In this document: positions 1-7,226 of the stretch, piece by piece
Position numbering within the stretch: position 1 is the first letter of the stretch
Layout of the letters: every line of letters starts with the position of its first letter
Assembly: GCF_022828325.1 (NCBI RefSeq)
Contig: NZ_JAJQJS010000001.1
Coordinates: forward strand, 1 to 64,000
DNA from: Candidatus Nanosynbacter sp. TM7-076
GTDB taxonomy: Bacteria; Patescibacteriota; Saccharimonadia; Saccharimonadales; Saccharimonadaceae
Length of the DNA stretch: 64,000 nt
Reading direction: 5' to 3'
Notes under the pieces: model-generated
Seen by the model: the letters and a program-made list of their open reading frames with translations, nothing else
Databases searched by the model: none
Told to the model about the DNA's origin: nothing
Made by a program: the position numbers and the translations under genes

Positions 1-426
1 TTCGCGCTGTCCCAGATGAAAAGTTTTTAGAATGCGGCTAGCTTCTTGGAGTCGTTTGACTTTCCCAAGCCCTTTATACGTTAACGGCAACGCTACGTTT
101 TCAATTACAGTCAGGCGAGGAATAAGATTGAAATTCTGAAAAACGAAGCCGATGTGCTTGGAGCGAATTTTGGCGCGTCGTCGTGAGCTGAGATTATCGA
201 CAGCAACATCGTCCAGATAGTATTCACCTTCTGATGGCTGGTCTAATAGTCCAAGGGTGTTTAATAAAGTAGTTTTTCCGCAACCACTTGGGCCCATAAT
301 AGCAATAAATTCGCCCTTTTTAACGGTTAAATCGACGTTATCTAAGGCACGAATCTCAGCATCACCAAAGCCAAATTTTTTGGTGACATTAACAAGCCTA
401 ATGCGTGGTGGAATAGTTTCTTTCAT
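1..426 (-). CDS. ABC transporter ATP-binding protein, LolD/MacB type (partial)
   Basis: ATPase subunit of an ABC transporter. Only the N-terminal 142 codons are present; the gene runs off the left edge of the window. The translation begins MKETIPPRIRLVNVTKKFG and contains a Walker A motif (GPSGCGKTT, about residues 45-53), then a Q-loop region (GFVFQNFNLIPRLTVIENV). This spacing is typical of the LolD/MacB/FtsE branch, which powers MacB-like permeases or lipoprotein release; the Walker B and signature motifs lie outside the window. The start at 426 is 9 nt after a TATAAT on the same strand, so the mRNA is probably leaderless. Substrate is unknown; a MacB-type permease would be expected beyond the edge. 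Confidence 0.9.
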   Translation of the reverse strand, partial: MKETIPPRIRLVNVTKKFGFGDAEIRALDNVDLTVKKGEFIAIMGPSGCGKTTLLNTLGLLDQPSEGEYYLDDVAVDNLSSRRRAKIRSKHIGFVFQNFNLIPRLTVIENVALPLTYKGLGKVKRLQEASRILKTFHLGQRE

Positions 427-435
427 CTTTGACTT

Positions 436-441
436 ATTATA
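436..441 (-). promoter_or_regulatory. -10 element of the ABC ATPase gene
   Basis: TATAAT on the minus strand, 9 nt before the start codon at 426; predicts an almost leaderless transcript. Confidence 0.6.
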
Positions 442-489
442 GAGAATGAACATCAGTAAGTGCAACCATAAGGGGCAATAAAGTTGTGG

Positions 490-495
490 TATAAT
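490..495 (+). promoter_or_regulatory. -10 element of tRNA-Ser
   Basis: TATAAT 9 nt upstream of the mature tRNA 5' end; likely also drives the ATP-grasp gene 21 nt after the tRNA. Confidence 0.6.
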
Positions 496-504
496 TATCA
501 ACAA

Positions 505-594
505 GGAAGGGTGCAGGAGTGGTTGAACTGGCACGCCTGGAACGCGTGTAACGGAGCAATCTGTTCGAGGGTTCGAATCCCTCTCCTTCCGCCA
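505..594 (+). tRNA. tRNA-Ser (GGA)
   Basis: A 90-nt class II tRNA with a long variable arm. The acceptor strands 505-511 and 584-590 pair over 7 bp with one G-U, followed by G591 as discriminator and an encoded CCA (592-594). The anticodon stem CACGC/GCGTG encloses the loop CTGGAAC, giving anticodon GGA (Ser). The T arm GAGGG-TTCGAAT-CCCTC is perfect. Confidence 0.95.
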
Positions 595-615
595 AGAGAT
601 ATTTGAGGGGGTATT

Positions 616-1689
616 ATGGAAATATACGAGCATCATACAGAAAAGCGTATAGAACCAAGAGAACATTATACGTACTTAATCAATATTTTGATAGACGCAT
701 ATAATGCTGGTAAGTTACCAGAGATAAAAGATATTATTATCGAACCTGAATATGGGTATGTGGCGTCAATTGAGTATAATTCTGGAGAACACAGAGTTTT
801 ATATGGACATGATCCTGGGTTTAATTCAGGAAGTGCAGAGCAATTAGCTAATGATAAGGGGTATACAAAGTTTTTGCTTAGAGAAAATGGCATAAATTGT
901 GCAAGAGGTTCTGAATTTCTTTTACCTTGGTGGGCGGATATGCTGCGTCAATCAGACCGTCAGCAGTTTAATCACTCTATGCGTGACACAAAAGAAGCCC
1001 TTGGCTATATTGATAAATCTTTAGGATTTCCTGTCTATGTTAAACCTAGCAGAGGTTCTCAAGGAGTTGGTGTAGCTAGAGTTGAAACCGCCGAAGAACT
1101 TGATAAGCTTCTTAATCAGTATAACGAGGAACGTGTTAAAGTAGCTGTCATTGAAGAAGAATTAAAAATGCCTGACTATCGCATATTGGTTTTTGATGAT
1201 GAGGTAGTTAATGCCTATGAGAGACGACCTTTTTCTGTTGAGGGTGATGGAGTAAGTAATTTAGAACAGCTAATTGATTTGAAACATAAGACCTTAGTAG
1301 ATTCTGGTAGAGATATACATTTTGAAAGGCAGCTACCTATAATTATGAATAAATTAGGGAAAATGGGTCTGTCTATGACCGATATTATACCGGAAGGCGC
1401 AGATGTTCGTTTGATGGATATATCAAATTTATCAGCAGGAGGAACGCCAGTTGATGTCGGTGAAGTTATGCATCAGCGGTGGCGAGATCTAGCTGTCAGG
1501 GTGGCAAGAATCTTTGATTTACGAATATGTGGGGTTGATTTGGCGTGTAAGGATATTACGCAATCAGATAGCGAATACGGCGTAATAGAGGTAAACGCAA
1601 CGCCTGGTGCCAAACAATTTATGGCAAGCGGTGCGGCTCAGCAGGAAAAGCTAGAAGATGTTTTTGTTAAATTCTTCCGAACATTATAA
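616..1689 (+). CDS. ATP-grasp ligase, cyanophycin synthetase/GshF-like
   Basis: Probable ATP-dependent carboxylate-amine ligase of 357 aa. Visible ATP-grasp elements are the nucleotide-binding loop [14 protein letters not shown] (about 144-157) and the C-terminal metal-binding strand VIEVNATPG (about 325-333). Between them are segments resembling cyanophycin synthetase and the ATP-grasp domain of Gsh[13 protein letters not shown] and the [11 protein letters not shown] loop. It is far shorter than CphA (about 870 aa) and lacks the Mur-ligase half, so it is a stand-alone ATP-grasp domain with a short N-terminal region. The start is supported by a strong GAGGGGG ribosome site at about 605-611. 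It lies 21 nt after tRNA-Ser and is probably co-transcribed with it. Substrate is unknown; a peptide-like amide bond is inferred. Confidence 0.8.
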   Translation: MEIYEHHTEKRIEPREHYTYLINILIDAYNAGKLPEIKDIIIEPEYGYVASIEYNSGEHRVLYGHDPGFNSGSAEQLANDKGYTKFLLRENGINCARGSEFLLPWWADMLRQSDRQQFNHSMRDTKEALGYIDKSLGFPVYVKPSRGSQGVGVARVETAEELDKLLNQYNEERVKVAVIEEELKMPDYRILVFDDEVVNAYERRPFSVEGDGVSNLEQLIDLKHKTLVDSGRDIHFERQLPIIMNKLGKMGLSMTDIIPEGADVRLMDISNLSAGGTPVDVGEVMHQRWRDLAVRVARIFDLRICGVDLACKDITQSDSEYGVIEVNATPGAKQFMASGAAQQEKLEDVFVKFFRTL

Positions 1690-1693
1690 TGAT

Positions 1694-2932
1694 CTACCTT
1701 GCCGCAAATTCACTCACCAAATAAAACGACCCGGTAACAACGACGTACGTATCAAGCTGTTGGGCTTTCTTGATGGCTTTTGTGAGAGCTCTGTCTGGAT
1801 TGTATTCAATCTCGACTGCAGATTTCATAACACGGCGGATGGCTTCTGGCGGTACGTTGCGGTGGTTTTTACCGTAATCGGTACTGAACGTGGTGGCGTA
1901 AGTCAGCTGTGCCAAGTTGTCAATCATGGAGAGTGATTTCGCCAACGACAACTGCTTATTCTGCCCGAATGCTGCCACGAAAACAGGCTTTTTCTCTGGA
2001 TATATTTTTCGTAATGAATCAATCAAGGCGCGGATTTTCTGGGGATTATGCGCAACATCAAATATGATGTCAACTCCATCAACATTGTGCTTCTCTAACC
2101 GTCCGGGAATAGTGATATGTACAGATTTTTTCAGAGCCTCTTTTGGCAGAGGCGGCTTTTTATCTAGCGCCAGCAGCTTTTCAACGGCGCGGTACGCCAA
2201 TGTCCAATTCCGCTGCTGAAAATCCGGCAGTATTTTCAGAAAATCGTCAATAATTGGCGAAGCAATAGAGAACTGTGAGTGCTGTGACTCTGCATGTTGC
2301 CGAATAATCGTTTCAATTTCAGAAGTTTGTCGGTTCATCACGACTGAATCGCTTTGATGGATAATACCAGCTTTTTCTTGGGCGATCTCTGTCAGAGTAT
2401 TGCCTAATAATTCCGTATGGTCTAGTCCGATATCAGTGATGACGCGTACAGTTGGCGAACGGAAAATCACGTTGGTTGTATCTAGCCGACCGCCAATCCC
2501 AACCTCAATTATGATATAATCAACGTCTATTTTCTTAAATAGCCAAAAACTAAAAATCGTCAAAAATTCAAAATACGATAGATGCAGGTTGTGTACTGTG
2601 TAAAGATTGGCAAACGCTTGAAAATAATGCAAATATTCTTGTTTAGGCAGCGGCTGCCCGTTGATAAGCGAGCGCTCGGCGACGCTGGCAATATGCGGCG
2701 ACACTAATGTACCGGTGGTATAACCAGCCCGGTTCAGTAAACTGGTAGCATAATAAGCAGTCGAACCCTTGCCGGAGGTGCCAGCGATGTGGATGGCGGG
2801 AATTTGATTTTGCGGACTACCAAGGGTTTCCAAAATGTGCGCTACATATACCAGCCGATTATGTTTTTCGGGCGGATGGGTGATTAACTCGTCCAAAAAA
2901 TAAGTGGCGTCGCGCATTGAGACAAATTTCAT
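1694..2932 (-). CDS. folC: Folylpolyglutamate synthase-like Mur ligase
   Basis: 412-aa Mur-ligase-fold enzyme of the FolC family, which adds glutamate to tetrahydrofolate in an ATP-dependent reaction. The N-terminal ATP loop HIAGTSGKGSTAYY (about 49-62) is the FolC form of the GKGST motif. Further hallmarks are EVGIGGRLDTTNV (about 143-155), DIGLDHTELLG (about 167-177) and the C-terminal GRLEKHNVDGVDIIFDVAHNP segment split around residue 285. Length matches the family. It converges with the ATP-grasp gene (4 nt between stop codons) and is divergent from nrdA. ATG at 2932 follows a minus-strand TATAAT by 10 nt. No folate biosynthesis genes are seen nearby, so salvage of host folate is an inference. 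Confidence 0.9.
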   Translation of the reverse strand: MKFVSMRDATYFLDELITHPPEKHNRLVYVAHILETLGSPQNQIPAIHIAGTSGKGSTAYYATSLLNRAGYTTGTLVSPHIASVAERSLINGQPLPKQEYLHYFQAFANLYTVHNLHLSYFEFLTIFSFWLFKKIDVDYIIIEVGIGGRLDTTNVIFRSPTVRVITDIGLDHTELLGNTLTEIAQEKAGIIHQSDSVVMNRQTSEIETIIRQHAESQHSQFSIASPIIDDFLKILPDFQQRNWTLAYRAVEKLLALDKKPPLPKEALKKSVHITIPGRLEKHNVDGVDIIFDVAHNPQKIRALIDSLRKIYPEKKPVFVAAFGQNKQLSLAKSLSMIDNLAQLTYATTFSTDYGKNHRNVPPEAIRRVMKSAVEIEYNPDRALTKAIKKAQQLDTYVVVTGSFYLVSEFAAR

Positions 2933-2942
2933 ACCGTATCTG

Positions 2943-2948
2943 ATTATA
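2943..2948 (-). promoter_or_regulatory. -10 element of folC
   Basis: TATAAT on the minus strand, 10 nt before the folC ATG. Confidence 0.55.
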
Positions 2949-2987
2949 GCAAAAATAGGTTGTAATTTTTACTAAATAGCTTGCAAA

Positions 2988-3036
2988 ACACTAGATATAG
3001 CGGCTATAGTTATTATTGTACGCTATATATATAGCG
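2988..3036 (+). promoter_or_regulatory. Paired NrdR-box-like sites upstream of nrdA
   Basis: Two sites resembling the NrdR box (known consensus ACACWATATATWGTGT). Site 1, ACACTAGATATAGCGG, is at 2988-3003; site 2, the perfect palindrome CGCTATATATATAGCG, is at 3021-3036. Their CTA cores start 32 bp apart (2991 and 3023), the three-helical-turn spacing known for NrdR. Site 1 sits between a possible -35 (TTGCAA, 2981-2986) and -10 (TATAGT, 3005-3010). This implies repression of the nrd operon by an NrdR encoded outside the window. Confidence 0.7.
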
Positions 3037-3072
3037 AGCCCATAAATAAACAAAAACACAAGCTACGAAGAT

Positions 3073-3108
3073 AAGCCACCAGATGAGGTGTTGGTGGTTT
3101 GTTTTTAA
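3073..3108 (+). terminator. Terminator-like hairpin in the nrdA leader
   Basis: The 9-bp stem AAGCCACCA (3073-3081) / TGGTGGTTT (3092-3100) is followed by GTTTTT. It lies between the putative nrd promoter and nrdA, and no plus-strand gene ends upstream, so it may act as an attenuator or end a short leader RNA. Confidence 0.5.
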
Positions 3109-3130
3109 GAGGGGAAATTAAGGAGGGTAT

Positions 3131-5533
3131 GTGAAAGAAATTAACGTAGTCAAACGCGACGGAACGAAAGAGCCGTTTGATGCTAATAAAATTAACACGG
3201 CTATTTTAAAAGCGTGCGAAGGTTTGCCGGACCAAATTTCTAAAGTTGTTCAAGTTGCGACTGAATTGCAATTGACATTATTTGATGGAATTACGACCGA
3301 GCAATTGGACGAGGCTGTCATTCAAACAGTTTTGCAAAACGTTAAGGACGACCCAGATTACGATAAAATCGCGGCACGATTATTACTGAAAACTGTCTAT
3401 AAGCAGATTTTGGGCGATTATGAAACGGCGGAAGAATTGAAAAAGCTTCATGCGCGCGAATTTCCGAAGTTCGTTAAGGCGGCGGTAAAAGAAGGTTTGC
3501 TAGATAAGCGCATGGCCGACGGTCGATTTGATTTGAAAAAGCTGGCGGCGGAACTTGATCCAGCGCGTGATGATTTGAGTAAATATTTGGGTGTGGTTAC
3601 CAATAAAAACCGCTACGCTCTTCGTAAGCAAAACGGTTCACCAATTGAAACACCTCAGTTTACGCACATGCGTATTGCTATGGGACTTAGTTATAACGAA
3701 TCTGACCCAACAACTGCGGCGATTGAGTTTTATAATCACATGAGTAATTTGGAGTACGTTCCGGGTGGCTCAACGCGAGTTAATGCTGGCGGCTCGTTTC
3801 CACAACTCAGTAACTGCTTTTTGCTTAATGTCGATGATGATATGGAGTCAATTGCTAAGGCTGTTCGCGACACAATGTGGATTGCTAAAGGTACGGGCGG
3901 AATTGGCATTGGCTTTACAAAGTTACGTGCGGCAGGTAGTCCAGTTAAAACCACCAACACTGAATCGACTGGACCAATTCCATTTATGAAGATGATTGAT
4001 ACGGCGCTTTTTGCGGTTTCTCGTAAGGGGAAGAAGGCTGGTGCGGCTGCAATTTACATGGAAAACTGGCACCTGAATTTTGATCAATTTGTCGATCTTC
4101 GTCAAAACTCTGGCGATCCATATCTAAGAACCAGATTTGCAAATACCGCGGTATTTATCTCTGACGAATTTATGAAGCGAGTAGAAAAAGATCAAGATTG
4201 GTATTTGTTTGATCCAGCGGAAACTCCAGATTTGACGGAATTATATGGCGAGACGTTTTCGGCGCGATATAAAGAATATATCAAGATGGCGGAAGCTGGG
4301 AAGTTGCGAACATTTGATAAAGTTCCAGCTCGTCAGCAATTCAAGCGCATTTTGACCAGCTTACAGGCGACATCACATCCGTGGCTGACTTGGAAAGATA
4401 CGATTAACGTGCGAGCATTAAATAACAATACGGGTACGATTCACCTCAGTAACTTGTGCACGGAAATTACATTGCCGCAGGATAAAAACAACATTGCGAC
4501 GTGTAATTTGGTGAGTATTAATTTGTCGGCATTTCTTGGTGAGGATAAGACCTGGGATTGGGATAGATTGAAAGAGGCGGCCCGTGCGGCGGTGCGACAA
4601 TTGGACAATTTGTGCGACATCACTCAAACGCCAATTCCAGAAGCGATGCATTCGAATCAGCAAACTCGAGCGATTGGCCTCGGGATTATGGGTCTTTCTG
4701 ACGTGTTGGAGAAGTTGGGCTATTGTTATGAATCGAAAGAAGCGTACGATTTGGTTGATCAATTGACGGAGTTCATTAGCTATCACGCCATTGATCAATC
4801 GGCTGATTTGGCAGAAAAATTGGGCAGCTATCCAACATTCGCGGGCAGTGGTTGGAGCAAGGGAACCCTTCCAATTGATACGGTTGATAAGCTGTCGAAA
4901 GATCGCGGCGTGAAGGTGAAAATAGACCAAAAGACGCGACTGGACTGGGATAGCTTGCGAAAGAAAGTGAAGAAGGGAATGCGAAATGCGACTCTTATGG
5001 CAATTGCGCCGACGGCTAACATTGGTCACGTGGCGGGAACGACTCCTGGAATTGATCCGCAATTTGCGCAGATTTTCAGTCGCTCGACTTTGAACGGTAA
5101 GTTTTTGGAAGTGAACCATAATTTAGTTCGCGATTTGAAGAAGCTTGGTTTGTGGGACAATTTGAAAGATGAGATTTTTGCGGCGCAAGGCGATATTCAA
5201 GATATTGACGGTATTCCTCAGAATATCAAGGATGTTTATAAAACAAGTTTTCAGCTCAGTCCGTACGCGTTTATTGAGGTGGCGGCTAGGGCTCAGAAAT
5301 GGGTCGATCAGGCGATTTCTCGAAATATGTACCTGGAGACGCGAGATATTGATGAATATGTGAAGATTTATTCGGAAGCGTGGAAGCGTGGCTTGAAGAC
5401 GACATATTATCTACACGTTAAGCCGCGTCATCAGTCGGAGCAAACGACGGTTTCAGTTGATAAAATTGCAGAACAAAAAGTCCGCACAAATAGTAAAGTG
5501 CGCGGATTTGGATTTGCGAAAATTAATAAATAA
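3131..5533 (+). CDS. nrdA: Ribonucleoside-diphosphate reductase alpha subunit (class I), tail cysteines absent
   Basis: Catalytic subunit reducing ribonucleotides to deoxyribonucleotides, 800 aa. An N-terminal ATP-cone (about 1-90) is the allosteric domain. Active-site residues are visible: Cys229 (LSNCFLLNV), the Asn441-x-Cys443-x-Glu445 triad (SNLCTEI), Cys458 (ATCNLVSINL), and the radical-transfer pair Tyr759-Tyr760 (TTYYL). The 40 residues after the tyrosines contain no cysteine, whereas standard class I alpha subunits carry a redox Cys pair there that re-reduces the active site; see the 59-aa ORF at 6986. The GTG start at 3131 is 3 nt after AGGAGGG; the ATG two bases earlier runs straight into TGA. 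nrdB follows after 13 nt. Confidence 0.97.
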   Translation: MKEINVVKRDGTKEPFDANKINTAILKACEGLPDQISKVVQVATELQLTLFDGITTEQLDEAVIQTVLQNVKDDPDYDKIAARLLLKTVYKQILGDYETAEELKKLHAREFPKFVKAAVKEGLLDKRMADGRFDLKKLAAELDPARDDLSKYLGVVTNKNRYALRKQNGSPIETPQFTHMRIAMGLSYNESDPTTAAIEFYNHMSNLEYVPGGSTRVNAGGSFPQLSNCFLLNVDDDMESIAKAVRDTMWIAKGTGGIGIGFTKLRAAGSPVKTTNTESTGPIPFMKMIDTALFAVSRKGKKAGAAAIYMENWHLNFDQFVDLRQNSGDPYLRTRFANTAVFISDEFMKRVEKDQDWYLFDPAETPDLTELYGETFSARYKEYIKMAEAGKLRTFDKVPARQQFKRILTSLQATSHPWLTWKDTINVRALNNNTGTIHLSNLCTEITLPQDKNNIATCNLVSINLSAFLGEDKTWDWDRLKEAARAAVRQLDNLCDITQTPIPEAMHSNQQTRAIGLGIMGLSDVLEKLGYCYESKEAYDLVDQLTEFISYHAIDQSADLAEKLGSYPTFAGSGWSKGTLPIDTVDKLSKDRGVKVKIDQKTRLDWDSLRKKVKKGMRNATLMAIAPTANIGHVAGTTPGIDPQFAQIFSRSTLNGKFLEVNHNLVRDLKKLGLWDNLKDEIFAAQGDIQDIDGIPQNIKDVYKTSFQLSPYAFIEVAARAQKWVDQAISRNMYLETRDIDEYVKIYSEAWKRGLKTTYYLHVKPRHQSEQTTVSVDKIAEQKVRTNSKVRGFGFAKINK

Positions 5534-5546
5534 GGAGGAAATTAAG

Positions 5547-6524
5547 ATGGGAATTTTAGGTTCAGGATTACGCGATGGATTATCACTTCACCCAATTCGT
5601 TACCCTTGGGCGTATGATCTTTATAATCAAGCAGTGGCTAACACGTGGTTTCCAAACGAAGTCCAATTAGTTCAGGATTTGGCAGATTTTGAAAAATTGT
5701 CTGACGATGAAAAACACGCATTGAAAACAGTTATTAGCTATTTGAACCCAAACGAGTTATTGATCAATAAATCATTGGCGTTTGGTATTTATCCATACGT
5801 GAACGCGGCGGAAGCTCAACTATATTTGTCAAAACAGATGTGGGAAGAAGCTAATCACTTCATGACGTTTGAATACATTATTGAGACATTTCCGTTTGAT
5901 CGCGAGGAGATTTACGCTGCGGGATTTGGTAAAAAATCATTGGCTGATAAGGCTGACTTCCAGAATAAGCATTTGGACGTGATGCTTGATCCGAATTTGG
6001 ATATTTATTCTCTGGAAGGCAAGAAGGACTTTGTTAGGTCTTTGGTGGCATATAACATCGTGCTGGAGGGAATTTGGTTCTATTCAGGCTTTATGGTCGG
6101 CATGAGCTTCCGTCAGCGTAATTTGTTGCGCAATGTTGGCTCGCTGCTAGACTGGATTACTCGCGACGAAAATCTTCACTTGACGTTTGGTATCAATTTG
6201 CTTTTGACAATTTTGGACGAAAATCCAGAATTGCAAACACAGGAATTCGCAGAAGAAATCCGCGGCTTGATTTTGCAGGCGGTGGAGCTTGAGAAGGCTT
6301 ACAATAAGGATATGTTGCCAAAGGGAATTTTGGGATTGAATGCTGATTATGTGAACCAATACGTTATGCATATGACTGACCGTCGCTTGCAAGAATTAGG
6401 TTTTGAGCCTGAATATAACGTGCCAAATCCAGCCAAATGGATGGCAGCTGCCAATGATACTCTGGAATTGGTGAATTTCTTTGAAAGCACAAACACTAGT
6501 TACGAAGTTAATACCACGAAGTAA
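5547..6524 (+). CDS. nrdB: Ribonucleotide reductase beta subunit, Mn/Fe (class Ic)-like
   Basis: Radical-generating subunit, 325 aa from ATG 5547 behind TAAGGAGG; upstream in-frame codons overlap nrdA and are not used. Aligned by eye with mouse R2, the first metal ligand (Asp in most R2 proteins) is Glu70 (PNELLIN), Glu101 and His104 are in EEANH, and the radical tyrosine position is Phe108 (HFMTF), with identical spacing of 0/31/34/38. Later ligands lie in LEGIWFYSGF and RDENLH. Glu plus Phe is the hallmark of the Chlamydia-type Mn/Fe R2c. The C-terminus SYEVNTTK keeps a Tyr that could join radical transfer to NrdA. Oxygen is needed to form this cofactor type, so aerobic or microaerobic nucleotide reduction is inferred. 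Confidence 0.95.
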   Translation: MGILGSGLRDGLSLHPIRYPWAYDLYNQAVANTWFPNEVQLVQDLADFEKLSDDEKHALKTVISYLNPNELLINKSLAFGIYPYVNAAEAQLYLSKQMWEEANHFMTFEYIIETFPFDREEIYAAGFGKKSLADKADFQNKHLDVMLDPNLDIYSLEGKKDFVRSLVAYNIVLEGIWFYSGFMVGMSFRQRNLLRNVGSLLDWITRDENLHLTFGINLLLTILDENPELQTQEFAEEIRGLILQAVELEKAYNKDMLPKGILGLNADYVNQYVMHMTDRRLQELGFEPEYNVPNPAKWMAAANDTLELVNFFESTNTSYEVNTTK

Positions 6525-6538
6525 TGGGAGTTGATGAT

Positions 6539-6934
6539 ATGAACGAATTAGCGAAAGAAATATTAGATACAGTCGAAGTTGGTGTGTTGGCAACGGTGAA
6601 TGTTGATAGAACGCCTCTGGTAACGCCGCTGCACTTTGCGCGTTTTGGTAATTCGATAATTTGGATATCAGAGCCGACTGCGCGCCATTCAGAAAATGCG
6701 TTTCGAAACGGTAAGGCGGAATTTGTGGTTTGGGATGATAAAAAGCGAGCAGTTTTCTTAAAAACTAACGTGACTGAACTCCCAGAATCTGAGAAAGAGG
6801 CGGCAATGGCGGCTTATAAAGAGAAGTTGGCTGATTTTATGCCACGTTGCCAAAATCCGCAAATATACGTTGCGCCAATTGGTGAACTTGATGAAAAAAC
6901 TACAACGGGCAATTGGCTGCATTTTATTGCATAA
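6539..6934 (+). CDS. Pyridoxamine 5'-phosphate oxidase-like FMN-binding split-barrel protein
   Basis: 131-aa protein with the look of a PPOX/FMN split barrel: VGVLATVNVDRTPLVTPLHFARFGNSIIWIS near the N-terminus (read in two strands) and a C-terminal GNWLHF. The domain usually binds FMN or a similar cofactor; the substrate cannot be told from sequence. Start chosen at ATG 6539, 8 nt after GGGAG (6526-6530); an in-frame ATG at 6524 overlaps the nrdB stop and has no ribosome site. It is the third gene of the nrd operon, 14 nt after nrdB, so a redox role linked to nucleotide reduction is possible but only inferred. Confidence 0.8.
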   Translation: MNELAKEILDTVEVGVLATVNVDRTPLVTPLHFARFGNSIIWISEPTARHSENAFRNGKAEFVVWDDKKRAVFLKTNVTELPESEKEAAMAAYKEKLADFMPRCQNPQIYVAPIGELDEKTTTGNWLHFIA

Positions 6935-6937
6935 GCA

Positions 6938-6979
6938 CTATATCTAGCGTAAAATTAGTTAAGTAACTACTAAATATAG
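6938..6979 (+). promoter_or_regulatory. Paired NrdR-box-like sites upstream of the 59-aa CxxC protein
   Basis: Cores CTATATCTAG (6938-6947, within GCACTATATCTAGCGT) and CTAAATATAG (6970-6979) resemble NrdR boxes. They are 32 bp apart, the same spacing as the nrdA pair. Site 1 lies between a possible -35 (TTGCAT, 6927-6932) and -10 (TAAAAT, 6950-6955; 17-bp spacer), as in the nrdA promoter. Confidence 0.7.
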
Positions 6980-6985
6980 GGGAAA

Positions 6986-7165
6986 ATGAAAATGAACGCA
7001 AATCAGATTATTACTGATGACATGACTTTGGAAGAAAAATTGAGTGCCATTGACGCAGCTCTTAAAGCGGCGCAAGAAGCGGCTGATGATCAAGCAAAGT
7101 CGAATGGCACTGTTGCGGCACCAGTTGACCCAGCAAGTTTGACTATTTGTGACGGTTGCGAATAG
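6986..7165 (+). CDS. 59-aa protein ending in CDGCE; candidate detached NrdA redox tail
   Basis: Small acidic protein: MKMNANQIITDDM start, an Ala/Glu/Lys-rich probable helix (about 14-38), a flexible Gly/Thr/Pro/Ala linker (about 39-51), and the C-terminus LTICDGCE with Cys55 and Cys58. The two cysteines are the only ones. Class I NrdA proteins often end with a flexible linker and a Cys pair such as CEACQ; the NrdA here lacks one. Together with NrdR-like boxes matching those of nrdA, this suggests a tail acting in trans; the function is inferred, not known. AGGGGA (6978-6983) lies 2 nt before the first ATG and 8 nt before a second ATG (6992), which may be the true start (57 aa). A peptide-precursor role is a less likely alternative. 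Confidence 0.7.
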   Translation: MKMNANQIITDDMTLEEKLSAIDAALKAAQEAADDQAKSNGTVAAPVDPASLTICDGCE

Positions 7166-7186
7166 AGTTTCGAGCAGCGTTTACTA

Positions 7187-7216
7187 TTGACAACATAGCC
7201 AATTATGTTGTATAAT
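7187..7216 (+). promoter_or_regulatory. Promoter of the acyltransferase-like gene
   Basis: TTGACA (7187-7192), 18-bp spacer, TATAAT (7211-7216). The ATG at 7227 is 10 nt after the -10, so the mRNA is nearly leaderless. Confidence 0.8.
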
Positions 7217-7226
7217 TAAGAGTATC

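Noticed and set aside
2933..3130. Replication origin with DnaA boxes in the AT-rich nrd upstream region
   Set aside because: The AT-rich palindromes match paired NrdR boxes; no TTATNCACA cluster is seen.
4418..5119. Long minus-strand open frame opposite nrdA
   Set aside because: Basic, low-complexity translation fully inside a conserved gene, with no ribosome site; shadow frame.
7040..7165. RiPP-type precursor peptide (leader plus short Cys-containing core) for the 59-aa ORF
   Set aside because: No modification enzyme such as a radical SAM, LanM or YcaO protein is nearby, and the NrdR-like boxes and missing NrdA tail explain it better.
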